From positions 1 to 64,000 of the forward strand of contig NZ_QGTH01000011.1 in assembly GCF_003182075.1 (NCBI RefSeq): a DNA stretch of 64,000 bases. Direction: 5' to 3'. Below, piece by piece: positions 17,450 to 26,709 of the stretch. The stretch comes from Finegoldia magna (lineage in GTDB: Bacteria; Bacillota; Clostridia; Tissierellales; Peptoniphilaceae). Both the position numbers and the translations under genes were made by a program. Under the pieces are notes generated by a model. The model saw only the letters and a program-made list of their open reading frames with translations. It did not search any database and was not told where the DNA came from. Position 1 is the first letter of the stretch; each line of letters begins with the position of its first letter.

Positions 17450-18622
17450 ATGAATATCGAAGAAATTAAACAAAAAGCTCTTGAACTTCACGAAAAAAAT
17501 CAAGGGAAATTAGAAGTAGTATCTAAAGTTAAAGTTAATGACGCTATGGATTTGGCGTTGGCTTACACTCCTGGTGTTGCTGAACCTTGTAAGAAAATTC
17601 ACGAAGACAATTCATTAGCATATAAATATACAAATAAAGGAAATATGGTTGCTGTAGTAACTGATGGTTCTGCAGTTTTAGGTTTGGGAAACATTGGTGG
17701 AATTGCTGGTATGCCTGTTATGGAAGGTAAATCAGTTTTATTCAAAGAATTCGGTAATGTTGATGCATTCCCAATTTGCTTGAACACACAAGACACTGAA
17801 GAAATTATCAGCACTGTAAAAGCAATTTCTCCTTCATTTGGTGGAATTAATCTTGAAGATATTGCAGCTCCAAGATGTTTTGAAATCGAAAAAAGATTAA
17901 TTGAAGAATTAGATATTCCAGTATTCCACGACGACCAACACGGTACTGCTGTTATAGTATTATCTGCAGTTATCAATGCGTTGAGAATTGTTAAGAAAGA
18001 TATTTCTGATGTCAAAATCGTAATCAGTGGTGCAGGGGCAGCTGGTATTGCAATTTCTAACTTGTTAACATTAGCAGGTGCTAAGAACAACTTAATTTTA
18101 AACAGTCGTGGAATTATCGATCCTGATGATGAAAAACTTGACGAAGCTAGAAGAGAAATCGCTAGAACTACTAATCCTAATAAAGTTAAAGGGGATTTGA
18201 AAACTGCTATGGAAAATGCAGATATTTTCATCGGGGTTTCCGCTCCTGGAATTTTAACAAAAGAAATGGTATCTTCAATGAATCACGATGCTATTGTTTT
18301 AGCGATGGCTAACCCAGTTCCAGAAATCTATCCTGACGAAGCAAAAGAAGCTGGTGCAAGAGTTGTTGGAACAGGTAGAAGTGATTATCCTAACCAAGTT
18401 AACAATGTATTGGTATTCCCTGGAATATTCAGAGGAGCATTGGATGCAAAAGCAGACAAGATTACTGACGATATGAAATTATCAGCAGCTTATGCAATAG
18501 CTCACATGGTTGAACAACCAACAGAAGAAAGAATTTTACCAGAAGCATTCAACAAAGATGTTGCAAGAAATGTTGCAAACGCAGTTAAAAAATCTTGGGA
18601 AGAAAAGAAAGTTATTAAATAG
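17450..18622 (+). CDS. NAD(P)-dependent malic enzyme
   Basis: 390 residues, the size of the short bacterial malic enzymes. It oxidatively decarboxylates malate to pyruvate and CO2. Family motifs are intact: YTPGVAEPC near residue 38, VTDGSAVLGLGNIGG near 65, HDDQHGTA near 163 and the nucleotide-binding VISGAGAAGIA near 192. The malate-type transporter lies directly upstream, and peptidase T starts 9 bases after the stop codon, so the latter two genes are probably cotranscribed. Confidence 0.95.
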   Translation: MNIEEIKQKALELHEKNQGKLEVVSKVKVNDAMDLALAYTPGVAEPCKKIHEDNSLAYKYTNKGNMVAVVTDGSAVLGLGNIGGIAGMPVMEGKSVLFKEFGNVDAFPICLNTQDTEEIISTVKAISPSFGGINLEDIAAPRCFEIEKRLIEELDIPVFHDDQHGTAVIVLSAVINALRIVKKDISDVKIVISGAGAAGIAISNLLTLAGAKNNLILNSRGIIDPDDEKLDEARREIARTTNPNKVKGDLKTAMENADIFIGVSAPGILTKEMVSSMNHDAIVLAMANPVPEIYPDEAKEAGARVVGTGRSDYPNQVNNVLVFPGIFRGALDAKADKITDDMKLSAAYAIAHMVEQPTEERILPEAFNKDVARNVANAVKKSWEEKKVIK

Positions 18623-18631
18623 GAGAAAATT

Positions 18632-19843
18632 ATGATAGATATAGTTGATAGATTTATTGAATACGCGAAGATTTATACTACAAGTGATGAATCAAGCGAA
18701 ACTTGTCCATCAACAGCTAGACAAAAAGATTTGGGTAATCTTTTGGTTAAACAACTAAAAGAAATGGGAATAGATAATGCACATATGGATGAAAATGGAT
18801 ATGTGTATGCATCGTTAGAATCAAACTTGGATAGAGAATCAAAATCTATCGGTTTCATTTCTCATATGGATACTGCTCCGGATATGTCAGGAGAAAATGT
18901 AAAACCACAAATTTTGGAATACAAAGGTGGAGACATCAAATTATCCGATTCTGTAACTACTAATGTGGAAGATTTTCCATTTTTAAAAGATTTGGAAGGA
19001 CAAACTTTAATTCATACAGATGGAACTACACTTTTGGGTGCTGACGATAAATCTGGTATTGCAATTATAATGGATGCTGTGAATAAATTATGCGAAAACA
19101 AAGATATTAAACATCCATCAATTAAAATTGGATTTACTCCTGATGAAGAAATAGGCAGAGGAGCTGATTTGTTCGATGTAGAAAAATTCGGCGCTGATTT
19201 TGCATATACTTTGGATGGTGGTCCAATTGGAGAATTGGAATACGAAAACTTCAATGCAGCAGGTGCGACAATAACTATTCACGGCAAAAATGTTCATCCT
19301 GGAAGCGCAAAAAATACTATGATTAATTCACAATTAATCGGTATGGAATTATTCAATGAACTTCCAGTTGCTCAAAGACCAGAACACACTGAACATTACG
19401 AAGGATTTTATTTGTTGACATCATTCGAAGGATCTGTTGAAAATACTGTTATGAAATTCATAATCAGAGATCACGACAAGAAAAAATTCGAAGAAAAGAA
19501 ATCTTATTTGGAAAAATTAGTAGAATTCTTGAATGTGAAATACAACAACGCTATCGAACTTGAAATGAAAGATAGCTATTACAACATGAAAGAAAAAATA
19601 GAACCTGTAATGGAAATTGTGGATTTGGCTTATAAATCAATGGAAGATTTGGGAATAAAACCATTAGTTCAACCAATCAGAGGTGGTACTGATGGAGCAC
19701 AATTATCCTACAAAGGACTTCCTTGTCCGAACATTTTCACTGGTGGATATGCATTTCACGGAAAGCACGAATTATTATCTATCGACCAAATGAAAAAAGC
19801 ATCGGATTTGGTTTTGAAAATAATAGAAAATTATTCAAAATAA
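18632..19843 (+). CDS. pepT: Peptidase T (tripeptide aminopeptidase)
   Basis: 403 residues, normal for PepT, an M20-family cytosolic zinc aminopeptidase that removes the N-terminal residue of tripeptides. Metal and catalytic motifs are present: SHMDTAPD (His and Asp ligands), LGADDKSG, TPDEEIGRG (catalytic Glu pair), TLDGG and, near the C-terminus, AFHGKHE. The 9-base gap to the malic enzyme gene holds the ribosome site AGGAGA. It fits an organism that lives on peptides and amino acids. Confidence 0.96.
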   Translation: MIDIVDRFIEYAKIYTTSDESSETCPSTARQKDLGNLLVKQLKEMGIDNAHMDENGYVYASLESNLDRESKSIGFISHMDTAPDMSGENVKPQILEYKGGDIKLSDSVTTNVEDFPFLKDLEGQTLIHTDGTTLLGADDKSGIAIIMDAVNKLCENKDIKHPSIKIGFTPDEEIGRGADLFDVEKFGADFAYTLDGGPIGELEYENFNAAGATITIHGKNVHPGSAKNTMINSQLIGMELFNELPVAQRPEHTEHYEGFYLLTSFEGSVENTVMKFIIRDHDKKKFEEKKSYLEKLVEFLNVKYNNAIELEMKDSYYNMKEKIEPVMEIVDLAYKSMEDLGIKPLVQPIRGGTDGAQLSYKGLPCPNIFTGGYAFHGKHELLSIDQMKKASDLVLKIIENYSK

Positions 19844-19852
19844 AATATCAAG

Positions 19853-19883
19853 TAGCTTCTAGTAAATCTGGAAGCTATTTTTT
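19853..19883 (+). terminator. Intrinsic terminator of pepT
   Basis: Stem TAGCTTC / GAAGCTA (19853-19859, 19871-19877), extended by AG/CT inside, followed by six T. Confidence 0.88.
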
Positions 19884-19894
19884 ATTGAAAAATG

Positions 19895-19923
19895 TTCCCA
19901 ACAAAAATAAATTTTGCTATAAT
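19895..19923 (+). promoter_or_regulatory. Probable promoter of the APC permease gene
   Basis: TTCCCA (19895-19900), 17 bases, TATAAT (19918-19923) with an upstream TGC (extended -10). The ribosome site TTAGGAGG lies just downstream. Confidence 0.6.
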
Positions 19924-19940
19924 CTAATTAGGAGGGAAAT

Positions 19941-21401
19941 ATGAAAAACGATGTTTTAATTGACGATCAAAAGAAAAAATCTCTTACAGTGACCAATCTA
20001 ATTTGGATGGGATTCACAGTTGTATGGGGTTTTGGAAATGTTGTTAATAACTATGCTAACCAAGGCTTGACAGTTATTACAAGTTGGATATTCATAATGG
20101 CTTTGTATTTTATTCCTTATTCATTGATGGTTGGAGAACTTGGTTCAACTTTCAAAGAAGGACAATCAGGACTTAGCTATTGGATAAAACAAACAATGGG
20201 ACCATTACTAGCTTATTTGTCCGGCTGGACTTATTGGGTAGTACATATCCCATATTTAGCACAAAAACCACAAAACTTAATGGTTGCAGGTTCATGGGCA
20301 ATTTTTAGAAATCCTAAAATGGTAAAATCTTTAAATCCAATTGTACTACAAGCATTAGTACTAATAATATTTTTATTATTTGTGCTTTTAGCTGCAAATG
20401 GTATTAAATCTATAAAAGTTTTAGGTTCAATTGCCGGTACCGCAAGTTTTGTGATGGGTATTTTATTTATTTTATTAATGTTGGCAGCTCCTGCATTAAG
20501 AGGAGTAGAAGTTGCATCTCCAAATATGACGAGCATCAAGACTTATCTGCCTAATTTTAATTTGCATTATTTGACGACAATTTCCATGTTAGTGTTTGCC
20601 GTAGGTGGTTGTGAAAAAATCTCACCTTATGTAAATGATACACAAGATGCAGGCAGAAACTTCCCAAAAGCTATGTTGATTATGGCTTTGATGGTAACTG
20701 TATCTGCGATTTTGGGTTCAGTTGCAATGGGTATGATGTTCGATACAACAAATGTTGCAAACGACTTAAAAATGAATGGTGCTTATTATGCATTTGAAAA
20801 ATTGGGACAATATTATGGAATAGGTTCATCACTTGTTATTATTTATGCGTTGACAAATTTTGCTGGACAAGCTGCAGCTTTGGTTATGAGTATCGATGCA
20901 CCGCTTAAACTTTTATTGAGTGAAGCAGATGCAAAATACGTTCCAAACTTCTTGAGAAAAATCAACGACAAAAAAGTTCCAGTTGGTGGATACAAACTAA
21001 CTACCATTTTGGTTAGTATTTTGATAATTATTCCAGCTTTGGGAATTGGAAACTCAAATGAATTGTACAACTGGTTGTTGGATTTGAACTCAATAGTAAT
21101 GCCAATGCGTTATATGTGGGTATTTGCAGCATATTTTGCTTTGAAACACTATCTAAATGAAAAACAAGGTGTAGAATATAGATTTACAAAATCAAAATCA
21201 TTCGGTAAATTTATCGCCGGTTGGTGTTTTGTATTCACAGCATTTGCATGTATATTAGGTATGATTCCAAAAGAAGGAGAACCATTCACAAGTCAATGGA
21301 ATTTCAAATTGATGCTTAACATCTTGACTCCAGTGGTATTGTTGGGATTGGGATTAATACTACCATCAATTGCTAAAAAAGAACAAGCTAAAAATATTTA
21401 A
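19941..21401 (+). CDS. APC-superfamily amino-acid permease
   Basis: 486 residues with about twelve membrane helices. The first helix has the GFGNVVNNYANQG break and helix 6 the FAVGGCEKISPYVND segment typical of the YjeM/glutamate-GABA antiporter branch of the APC superfamily. It is a single-gene unit, with its own promoter upstream and a terminator downstream. The substrate is probably an amino acid but cannot be named. It follows a tripeptidase gene, in keeping with amino-acid-based metabolism. Confidence 0.85.
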   Translation: MKNDVLIDDQKKKSLTVTNLIWMGFTVVWGFGNVVNNYANQGLTVITSWIFIMALYFIPYSLMVGELGSTFKEGQSGLSYWIKQTMGPLLAYLSGWTYWVVHIPYLAQKPQNLMVAGSWAIFRNPKMVKSLNPIVLQALVLIIFLLFVLLAANGIKSIKVLGSIAGTASFVMGILFILLMLAAPALRGVEVASPNMTSIKTYLPNFNLHYLTTISMLVFAVGGCEKISPYVNDTQDAGRNFPKAMLIMALMVTVSAILGSVAMGMMFDTTNVANDLKMNGAYYAFEKLGQYYGIGSSLVIIYALTNFAGQAAALVMSIDAPLKLLLSEADAKYVPNFLRKINDKKVPVGGYKLTTILVSILIIIPALGIGNSNELYNWLLDLNSIVMPMRYMWVFAAYFALKHYLNEKQGVEYRFTKSKSFGKFIAGWCFVFTAFACILGMIPKEGEPFTSQWNFKLMLNILTPVVLLGLGLILPSIAKKEQAKNI

Positions 21402-21440
21402 AACTTAAAATTATTTCGTACAAAAGTTATATGAAAATGC

Positions 21441-21473
21441 TAGTCGGTTGTCAAAAGATAGCCGACTATTTTT
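21441..21473 (+). terminator. Intrinsic terminator after the APC permease
   Basis: Stem TAGTCGG / CCGACTA (21441-21447, 21462-21468) followed by TTTTTTG. Confidence 0.88.
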
Positions 21474-21474
21474 G

Positions 21475-21483
21475 TGATATAAT
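21475..21483 (+). promoter_or_regulatory. Extended -10 promoter of the molybdenum hydroxylase operon
   Basis: TGATATAAT (21475-21483), an extended -10 element directly after the terminator. No good -35 box stands at 16-18 bases. Confidence 0.5.
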
Positions 21484-21511
21484 ATAGACTGATTAAAATT
21501 AAGGAGTGGTT

Positions 21512-22285
21512 ATGTTTACATTAAGAGATTTCAAAAGTCCAGAAACATTGGATGAAGCTTATGAGTTGTTGATGAAATCAAAAATGAATAAAATTTTGGG
21601 TGGATGTCATTTTCTTAAAGCAGGCTGTCGTTCTTACAATGTTGGGATTGATTTGTCAAAATTGGATTTAAATTACATAAATGTTGAAGACGATGAAATA
21701 AAAATCGGAGCAACTACTACATACAGAGATTTGGAATACAATGATTTCTTAAAAAAATTTTGTGATGGAATTATTCCTAAATCTTTGAAAAGAATTGTGT
21801 CAACTCAACTAAGAAACACTGCCCAAGTTGGAGCAAGCGTGTTTTCACGATATGCATTTTCTGATTTTTTGCCTATTTTATTATTACTAGATGCAAAGGT
21901 TAGATTGTACAATAATGGTGTAATGAGTGTTGAAGAATTTTTGAATTCTGATATAAAGAAGGACTTATTAGTTGAAGTCATGATTCCTAACAAAGATGTC
22001 CATTGCACTCAAATTGTTCAAAGAATTTGTTGCAAGGATTTTCCAATTGCTATTGTAAGTATTTCTAAAATTGATGAAAAATATAAGGTAGTATTTGGAG
22101 CGAGACCTCAAAAAGCAATGATTATGAGAGATGTTTCTGATGAGATTAATACTAATGGATTTGATAGGGAAAAGACATTGGAATTAATCGATGAATATAT
22201 AGGGTCAAATAATAAAGCGAAGAAAAAATACAGAAAACTTTTATTTGTTGGATTATTGGAAAAAGCGTTAGGTGAATTGCAATGA
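21512..22285 (+). CDS. Molybdenum hydroxylase, FAD-binding subunit (xanthine dehydrogenase family)
   Basis: 257 residues from the ATG at 21512, 5 bases after AAGGAG; an in-frame GTG at 21506 overlaps that site and is not used. It belongs to the XdhB/CoxM flavoprotein family: ILGGCHFLKAG near residue 30 is the first FAD-binding loop and QVGASVFSRYAFSD near residue 105 stands where others have TIGGN, a variant I associate with clostridial members. It is shorter than E. coli XdhB (about 290). It passes electrons from the [2Fe-2S] subunit to an acceptor. The stop codon overlaps the next start (ATGA), so the trio is a coupled operon. Confidence 0.88.
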   Translation: MFTLRDFKSPETLDEAYELLMKSKMNKILGGCHFLKAGCRSYNVGIDLSKLDLNYINVEDDEIKIGATTTYRDLEYNDFLKKFCDGIIPKSLKRIVSTQLRNTAQVGASVFSRYAFSDFLPILLLLDAKVRLYNNGVMSVEEFLNSDIKKDLLVEVMIPNKDVHCTQIVQRICCKDFPIAIVSISKIDEKYKVVFGARPQKAMIMRDVSDEINTNGFDREKTLELIDEYIGSNNKAKKKYRKLLFVGLLEKALGELQ

Positions 22286-22743
22286 TTATAGAATTGAATG
22301 TTAATAATAAAAACCATATAGCTAGTGTTGATTGCGATACTACTTTGTACAATGTGCTTCGCGATTTAGGTTATAAATCGGTTAAGTGTGGTTGTACAAC
22401 ATCAAATTGTGGTCTTTGTACTGTGTGGATGGATGATGTTCCAGTACTTTCTTGTTCTGTTTTGGCGTTAAGATGTGAAGGAAAAAAGATTACAACTTTG
22501 GAAGGAATATCAGATAGCCAAAGAAAATTCGGAGAACTTTTGACTGAAGAAGGTGGGGAACAATGCGGTTTTTGTTCACCGGGGTTCATTATGAATGTTT
22601 TGAGTTTGAAGAAAACTATCAAAAATCCTACAGATGAAGAAATCGAAGATTATTTGATGGGTAATTTATGCAGATGTACAGGTTATGCTTCTCAAATGAG
22701 AGCTATTAAGAAATATTTGGAGATTGATGATGAAGATAAATAA
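22282..22743 (+). CDS. Molybdenum hydroxylase, [2Fe-2S] subunit
   Basis: 153 residues, usual for XdhC/CoxS. The N-terminal plant-type ferredoxin cluster has CGCTTSNCGLC and a further Cys near residue 59, and the C-terminal helical domain has CGFCSPGF and CRCTGY, together binding two [2Fe-2S] clusters. It links the molybdenum subunit to the FAD subunit. It overlaps the neighbours on both sides (ATGA upstream, 14 bases downstream). Confidence 0.95.
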   Translation: MIIELNVNNKNHIASVDCDTTLYNVLRDLGYKSVKCGCTTSNCGLCTVWMDDVPVLSCSVLALRCEGKKITTLEGISDSQRKFGELLTEEGGEQCGFCSPGFIMNVLSLKKTIKNPTDEEIEDYLMGNLCRCTGYASQMRAIKKYLEIDDEDK

Positions 22744-25003
22744 AGATTTCAAAAAAATAGATTCAAGCTCATTAGTTACTGGAAAACCTGTTTATACAGA
22801 GGATTTGAAAGATCCTAATGCACTGATAATTAAGCTGATGAGAAGTCCGTATGCAAGATGCGAAATATTAGAAATAGACAAATCAAGAGCAGAAGCGATG
22901 GATGGAATTGTGGCAGTATACACTTATGAAGATGTTTTCGACAATAAATTTACATTGGCAGGGCAATCTTATCCAGAACCTAGTCCTTATGATATGTCGA
23001 TTTTGTCAAAAGAAATTAGATATATGAGAGAGCCTGTGGCAATCGTAGTTGGAATTAACGAAAAAGTGTGTAATCAGGCTATGAAGAAAATTAAAATCAA
23101 GTATGATGTTAAAGAACCATTACTTGATTACACAAAAGCTATAGACAACGAAATTGTTGTACATGAAGAAGATGTATTCTTTAACGGACCAACTAAAGTT
23201 TTTGGTTACGATACAAAAAGAAATCTAGTTGGTGAAAAGAAAGAATCTTGGGGAGAAGATGTTGACAAGGTAATGAGTGAATGTGATGTCGTATTAGAAG
23301 ATACTTTTACAACAAAGGCACAAGCGCATTGCATGATGGAAACATACAGATCTTATTGTTACATGGATCAATTCGATAGATTGTGTTGCATTTCATCTAC
23401 ACAAGTTCCATTTCACATCAAAAGACAATTATCCGTTGCTTTGGGAATAAGTGATTCAAGAATAAGAATTATAAAACCAAGAGTAGGCGGGGGATTCGGT
23501 GGAAAACAAACAAGTGTCACAGAAATTTATCCAGGATTTGTAACTTTAAAAACAGGAAAACCATCGATACTTGTATTTGACAGAGAAGAAACTTTTGAAG
23601 CTTCAAACTCACGTCACCAAATGAAAGTGAAAGTTAAAATAGGTGCCAAAAAAGACGGGACGATTGAAGCGTGTGACATTTATGCGTTGTCCGATCAAGG
23701 AGCTTACGGATATCACGCATTTACGACTTTAAATTTGGTCGGAAACAAAACACTTCCTTTGTATAGCAGAATGAGAGCGGCGAGGTTTTTCGGTCAAGTT
23801 GTTTACACAAATAAACTTCCTGGTGGAGCTTTTCGCGGTTACGGAGCAGTTCAAGGAACATTCGCATTGGAATCTATGGTAAATAAATTAGCGAAAAAAT
23901 TAAACATGGATCCAGTTGAGTTAAGACTTAAAAACACTGTTAGAGAAGGTGAGAAGACTCTTGCTTATGGAATTGATGTCAAAAGTTGCAAATTAAATGA
24001 ATGCATTGAAAAGGCAAGAGAAATGATTGAATGGGATAAATATTATCCTTTCAAAGAAGAAAAAGACAAAATAATTTCCGTTGGAATGGCAATTGCACAA
24101 CAAGGAAGTGGAATTCAAAACGTAGACACCTCTACTGTTGAAGTGAGATTAAATGAACAGGGCGATTACACATTATTGATGAGTCCTACAGATGTTGGAC
24201 AAGGGACAGATTCTATAATGGTTAACTTGGCAAACGAAGTGTTGCAATGTGGAATTGATAATATAATTCCAATAATTGCAGACACCGATATAACGCCATT
24301 TGATCCAGGAAGTTACGCATCAAGTGGTGTGTATATAACTGGTGGAGCAGTTGTTCGTGCTTGCGAAAATTTGTTAAACAAAATCAAAAAACGTGTTGCA
24401 ATGAGATTTGAAACTTCTGTTGAATGGTTAGAAATTAGAGATCAAGCAGTTTATTTGCAAAATAAGAAATTAATTGCAATTAAAGATTTGGCGAGAGATT
24501 TGTCAACTGGTCCAAATGGCATGCAATTAATCGGTGTGGGAAACTTTGATTCAAAAACATCACCACCACCATATATGGCAGGATTTGCAAAAATAAGTAT
24601 CGACAAATTAACAGGAGAAATAAAAGTAGAAGATTACGCAGCGGTTGTCGATTGCGGAACTGTGATGAATACCAAATTAGCGACAGTTCAAGTAGAAGGC
24701 GGAATTGGCCAATCAATAGGATATGCATTGTATGAAGATTCATTGTGGGATGATGAAGGAAGATTAAAAGAACATTCATTTATTTCGTATAATTTGCCTT
24801 CAAGAAAAGACATTGGAAATATCCATGTTGATTTTTGCGAAAGTTATGAGCCGACAGGTCCATTCGGAGCAAAATCAATTGGAGAAATAGTTTCGAATAC
24901 ACCTGCACCAGCGATTAATGGAGCGATATTAAATGCACTTGGTTGCACCTTTGATACTCTTCCAATAAAAGCTGAAGATGTTTTATTAAAAATGTATGAA
25001 TAG
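22730..25003 (+). CDS. Molybdenum hydroxylase, molybdopterin-binding catalytic subunit
   Basis: 757 residues. The start is taken at ATG 22730 (GGAG 7 bases upstream); ATG 22727 and TTG 22724 are also in frame. Family motifs: GGGFGGKQ near residue 260, GGAFRGYGAVQ near 365, DVGQGTDS near 490, and PFGAKSIGEIVS near 712, where the Glu is the expected catalytic base. It hydroxylates a heteroaromatic or aldehyde substrate with water as oxygen source. The three-gene FAD-FeS-Mo order fits xanthine dehydrogenase-like enzymes, but no purine genes adjoin, so the substrate stays open. The window also holds mogA (49884), which serves molybdenum cofactor synthesis. Confidence 0.9.
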   Translation: MKINKDFKKIDSSSLVTGKPVYTEDLKDPNALIIKLMRSPYARCEILEIDKSRAEAMDGIVAVYTYEDVFDNKFTLAGQSYPEPSPYDMSILSKEIRYMREPVAIVVGINEKVCNQAMKKIKIKYDVKEPLLDYTKAIDNEIVVHEEDVFFNGPTKVFGYDTKRNLVGEKKESWGEDVDKVMSECDVVLEDTFTTKAQAHCMMETYRSYCYMDQFDRLCCISSTQVPFHIKRQLSVALGISDSRIRIIKPRVGGGFGGKQTSVTEIYPGFVTLKTGKPSILVFDREETFEASNSRHQMKVKVKIGAKKDGTIEACDIYALSDQGAYGYHAFTTLNLVGNKTLPLYSRMRAARFFGQVVYTNKLPGGAFRGYGAVQGTFALESMVNKLAKKLNMDPVELRLKNTVREGEKTLAYGIDVKSCKLNECIEKAREMIEWDKYYPFKEEKDKIISVGMAIAQQGSGIQNVDTSTVEVRLNEQGDYTLLMSPTDVGQGTDSIMVNLANEVLQCGIDNIIPIIADTDITPFDPGSYASSGVYITGGAVVRACENLLNKIKKRVAMRFETSVEWLEIRDQAVYLQNKKLIAIKDLARDLSTGPNGMQLIGVGNFDSKTSPPPYMAGFAKISIDKLTGEIKVEDYAAVVDCGTVMNTKLATVQVEGGIGQSIGYALYEDSLWDDEGRLKEHSFISYNLPSRKDIGNIHVDFCESYEPTGPFGAKSIGEIVSNTPAPAINGAILNALGCTFDTLPIKAEDVLLKMYE

Positions 25004-25011
25004 AATTTAGG

Positions 25012-25038
25012 TCAGAGGTTAATAGCCTCTGATTTTTT
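25012..25038 (+). terminator. Intrinsic terminator of the hydroxylase operon
   Basis: Stem TCAGAGG / CCTCTGA (25012-25018, 25026-25032) followed by six T. Confidence 0.88.
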
Positions 25039-25039
25039 G

Positions 25040-25255
25040 TTAGAAAATATTACAAAAATTAAATAATTTATATATATAATTCGATAATAAAAATTTAATA
25101 ATATTTTCACAAAATATCAAACGATTTTCATTAGTATTATTAAGGAAATGTATTTTCTGATACAAAAATTGTTTCGCAAAAAATTAGTAAAAAAAATCAA
25201 AATTGCTGAATAATGTATAGAATTAAGAAAATAAGATTTACAAAAGTTAAAATTA
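25040..25255. other. AT-rich intergenic stretch, nothing firm
   Basis: About 215 bases between the hydroxylase terminator and the symporter promoter. No convincing gene, RNA or repeat. A 21-codon frame at 25148-25213 was considered and set aside. Confidence 0.5.
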
Positions 25256-25258
25256 AAT

Positions 25259-25286
25259 TTGAAAGTTGTGCTCAATATACTATAAT
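25259..25286 (+). promoter_or_regulatory. Promoter of the dicarboxylate/amino-acid symporter gene
   Basis: TTGAAA (25259-25264), 16 bases, TATAAT (25281-25286). The ribosome site AAAAGGGGTG follows. Confidence 0.7.
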
Positions 25287-25318
25287 ATATAACTATAAAA
25301 CAAAAAAGGGGTGTTTAG

Positions 25319-26605
25319 ATGAAATTTGTAGCATTAGCAGTTACTTTAGTATTGTTTGCTTTATTGATGTTCATGGCTAAGAAGAAAATGAATTTTGGTA
25401 CAAGAACAATTGTAGCTGCAATTCTAGGTATTATAGTAGGATTTATTTTCAAAGGAAACACAGAATATGTAAAAGTATTTGGATCTATATATGCTAATTT
25501 ATTATTTGCAATTGTAATTCCATTATTGTTTACATCCATTGTTAGTACTGTAGTTTCTTTGGAAAGTATAGAAAAAATGAAGAAAATAGGAACAAAAACA
25601 ATTGGAATTTTAAGTTTACACAATGTTTTAGGGTCACTTATAGGTTTAATTTTAGGGGTAGCATTTAAAATTGGACAAGGAAGTTCATTAACTTTAGCAG
25701 CAGATGCAAAAGCTAAGGAAGTTCCAACTTTTGCGGAAACTTTTGTAAATTTCTTCCCAGATAATGTTTTGGGAAATGCAGCAGAAGCAAAAGTAGTTCC
25801 TATAATTATTTTCTCAGTTCTTTTAGGATTAGCGATTTTACAATTAAAAGAAAGAGGAGAAGCGGAAAAAGCAAAACCATTTTTAAGTTTTATCGATTCA
25901 GCTGCGGCAGTTATTTTTAGATTTACAGGAATGATTATAGACTTTACTCCATATGCTGTATTAGCTTTGATGGCGAACGCAGTTAGTAGAACTGATATGG
26001 CTAGCATGATGCCATTGATTGTTGTGTTGATATTGACTTATGTTGCATCAATTTTTCACTCATATATCACAACAGGTGCACTTTTAGCGATTTTTGCAAA
26101 GGTAAATCCTATCAAATTCTTCAAGAAATTCTGGCCAGTTCAATTGATTGCATTCTCTACACAATCTTCTGTAGGATGTATTCCAGCGAATACTGATAAC
26201 TTAAAAGATAAATTAGGTGTTTCTGAAAAGATAGCAACATTTGTTGCATCAACCGGTTCAACTGTTGGTATGCCAGGTTGTGCAGGATTTTGGCCTGTGT
26301 TATCTGCGATTTTGACAATTAATGTTATGGGAATTCACTACTCATTCGGACAATACGTAATGCTAATATTAGTAGCGTTGGCAGTATCATTGGGTACAGT
26401 TGGAGTTCCAGGAACTGCAACAATTACTACTACAGCAGTATTCGCAGCAATGGGTCTTCCTGTTGAAATGGTTGTATTGATGAGCCCTATATCAATGCTT
26501 GCAGATATGGGTAGAACAGCTACAAATGTTACAGCAGCAGGTTCTTCAGCAGTTATAGTTGCAGCAAGCGAGGGAGAATTAGACAGAGACGTCTTTAATT
26601 CATAA
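25319..26605 (+). CDS. Dicarboxylate/amino acid:cation symporter (DAACS family)
   Basis: 428 residues with the glutamate-transporter fold: hydrophobic N-terminal half, the re-entrant hairpin with STQSSVGCIPAN near residue 280, and the helix 7/8 region with GVPGTATITTTAVFAAMG near 362, ending NVTAAGSSAVIVA. The sequence is closer to the cystine-type TcyP branch than to GltP by my reading, but this is not firm. It would bring in an acidic amino acid, dicarboxylate or cystine with cations. Single-gene unit. Confidence 0.88.
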   Translation: MKFVALAVTLVLFALLMFMAKKKMNFGTRTIVAAILGIIVGFIFKGNTEYVKVFGSIYANLLFAIVIPLLFTSIVSTVVSLESIEKMKKIGTKTIGILSLHNVLGSLIGLILGVAFKIGQGSSLTLAADAKAKEVPTFAETFVNFFPDNVLGNAAEAKVVPIIIFSVLLGLAILQLKERGEAEKAKPFLSFIDSAAAVIFRFTGMIIDFTPYAVLALMANAVSRTDMASMMPLIVVLILTYVASIFHSYITTGALLAIFAKVNPIKFFKKFWPVQLIAFSTQSSVGCIPANTDNLKDKLGVSEKIATFVASTGSTVGMPGCAGFWPVLSAILTINVMGIHYSFGQYVMLILVALAVSLGTVGVPGTATITTTAVFAAMGLPVEMVVLMSPISMLADMGRTATNVTAAGSSAVIVAASEGELDRDVFNS

Positions 26606-26646
26606 TTTTTACAAATAATTTATAATACGATAATAAATTAGCAACC

Positions 26647-26675
26647 TTTACACATTTACTGATTAGTATTATAAT
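26647..26675 (+). promoter_or_regulatory. Promoter of lepB
   Basis: TTTACA (26647-26652), 17 bases, TATAAT (26670-26675). An imperfect dyad, ATTTACTGATT (26654-26664) against AATC (26673-26676) and AGTAAAT (26682-26688), covers the -10 box. Confidence 0.65.
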
Positions 26676-26709
26676 CAAATTAGTAAATATTAGAAAGGGA
26701 ATTGTAAAT

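Noticed and set aside
17599..18231. Long open frame (about 210 codons) on the minus strand inside the malic enzyme gene
   Set aside because: It is the shadow of a well-conserved plus-strand gene, with no ribosome site and no recognisable protein features.
25148..25213. 21-codon frame encoding a cationic peptide (starts MYFLIQKLFRKK) between the hydroxylase operon and the symporter gene
   Set aside because: AAGGA directly abuts the ATG with no proper spacing, there is no promoter or terminator, and such short basic frames are common in AT-rich DNA.
25315..26007. Open frame of 230 codons on the minus strand inside the symporter gene
   Set aside because: A mirror of the hydrophobic plus-strand coding sequence; no start signals and no family likeness.
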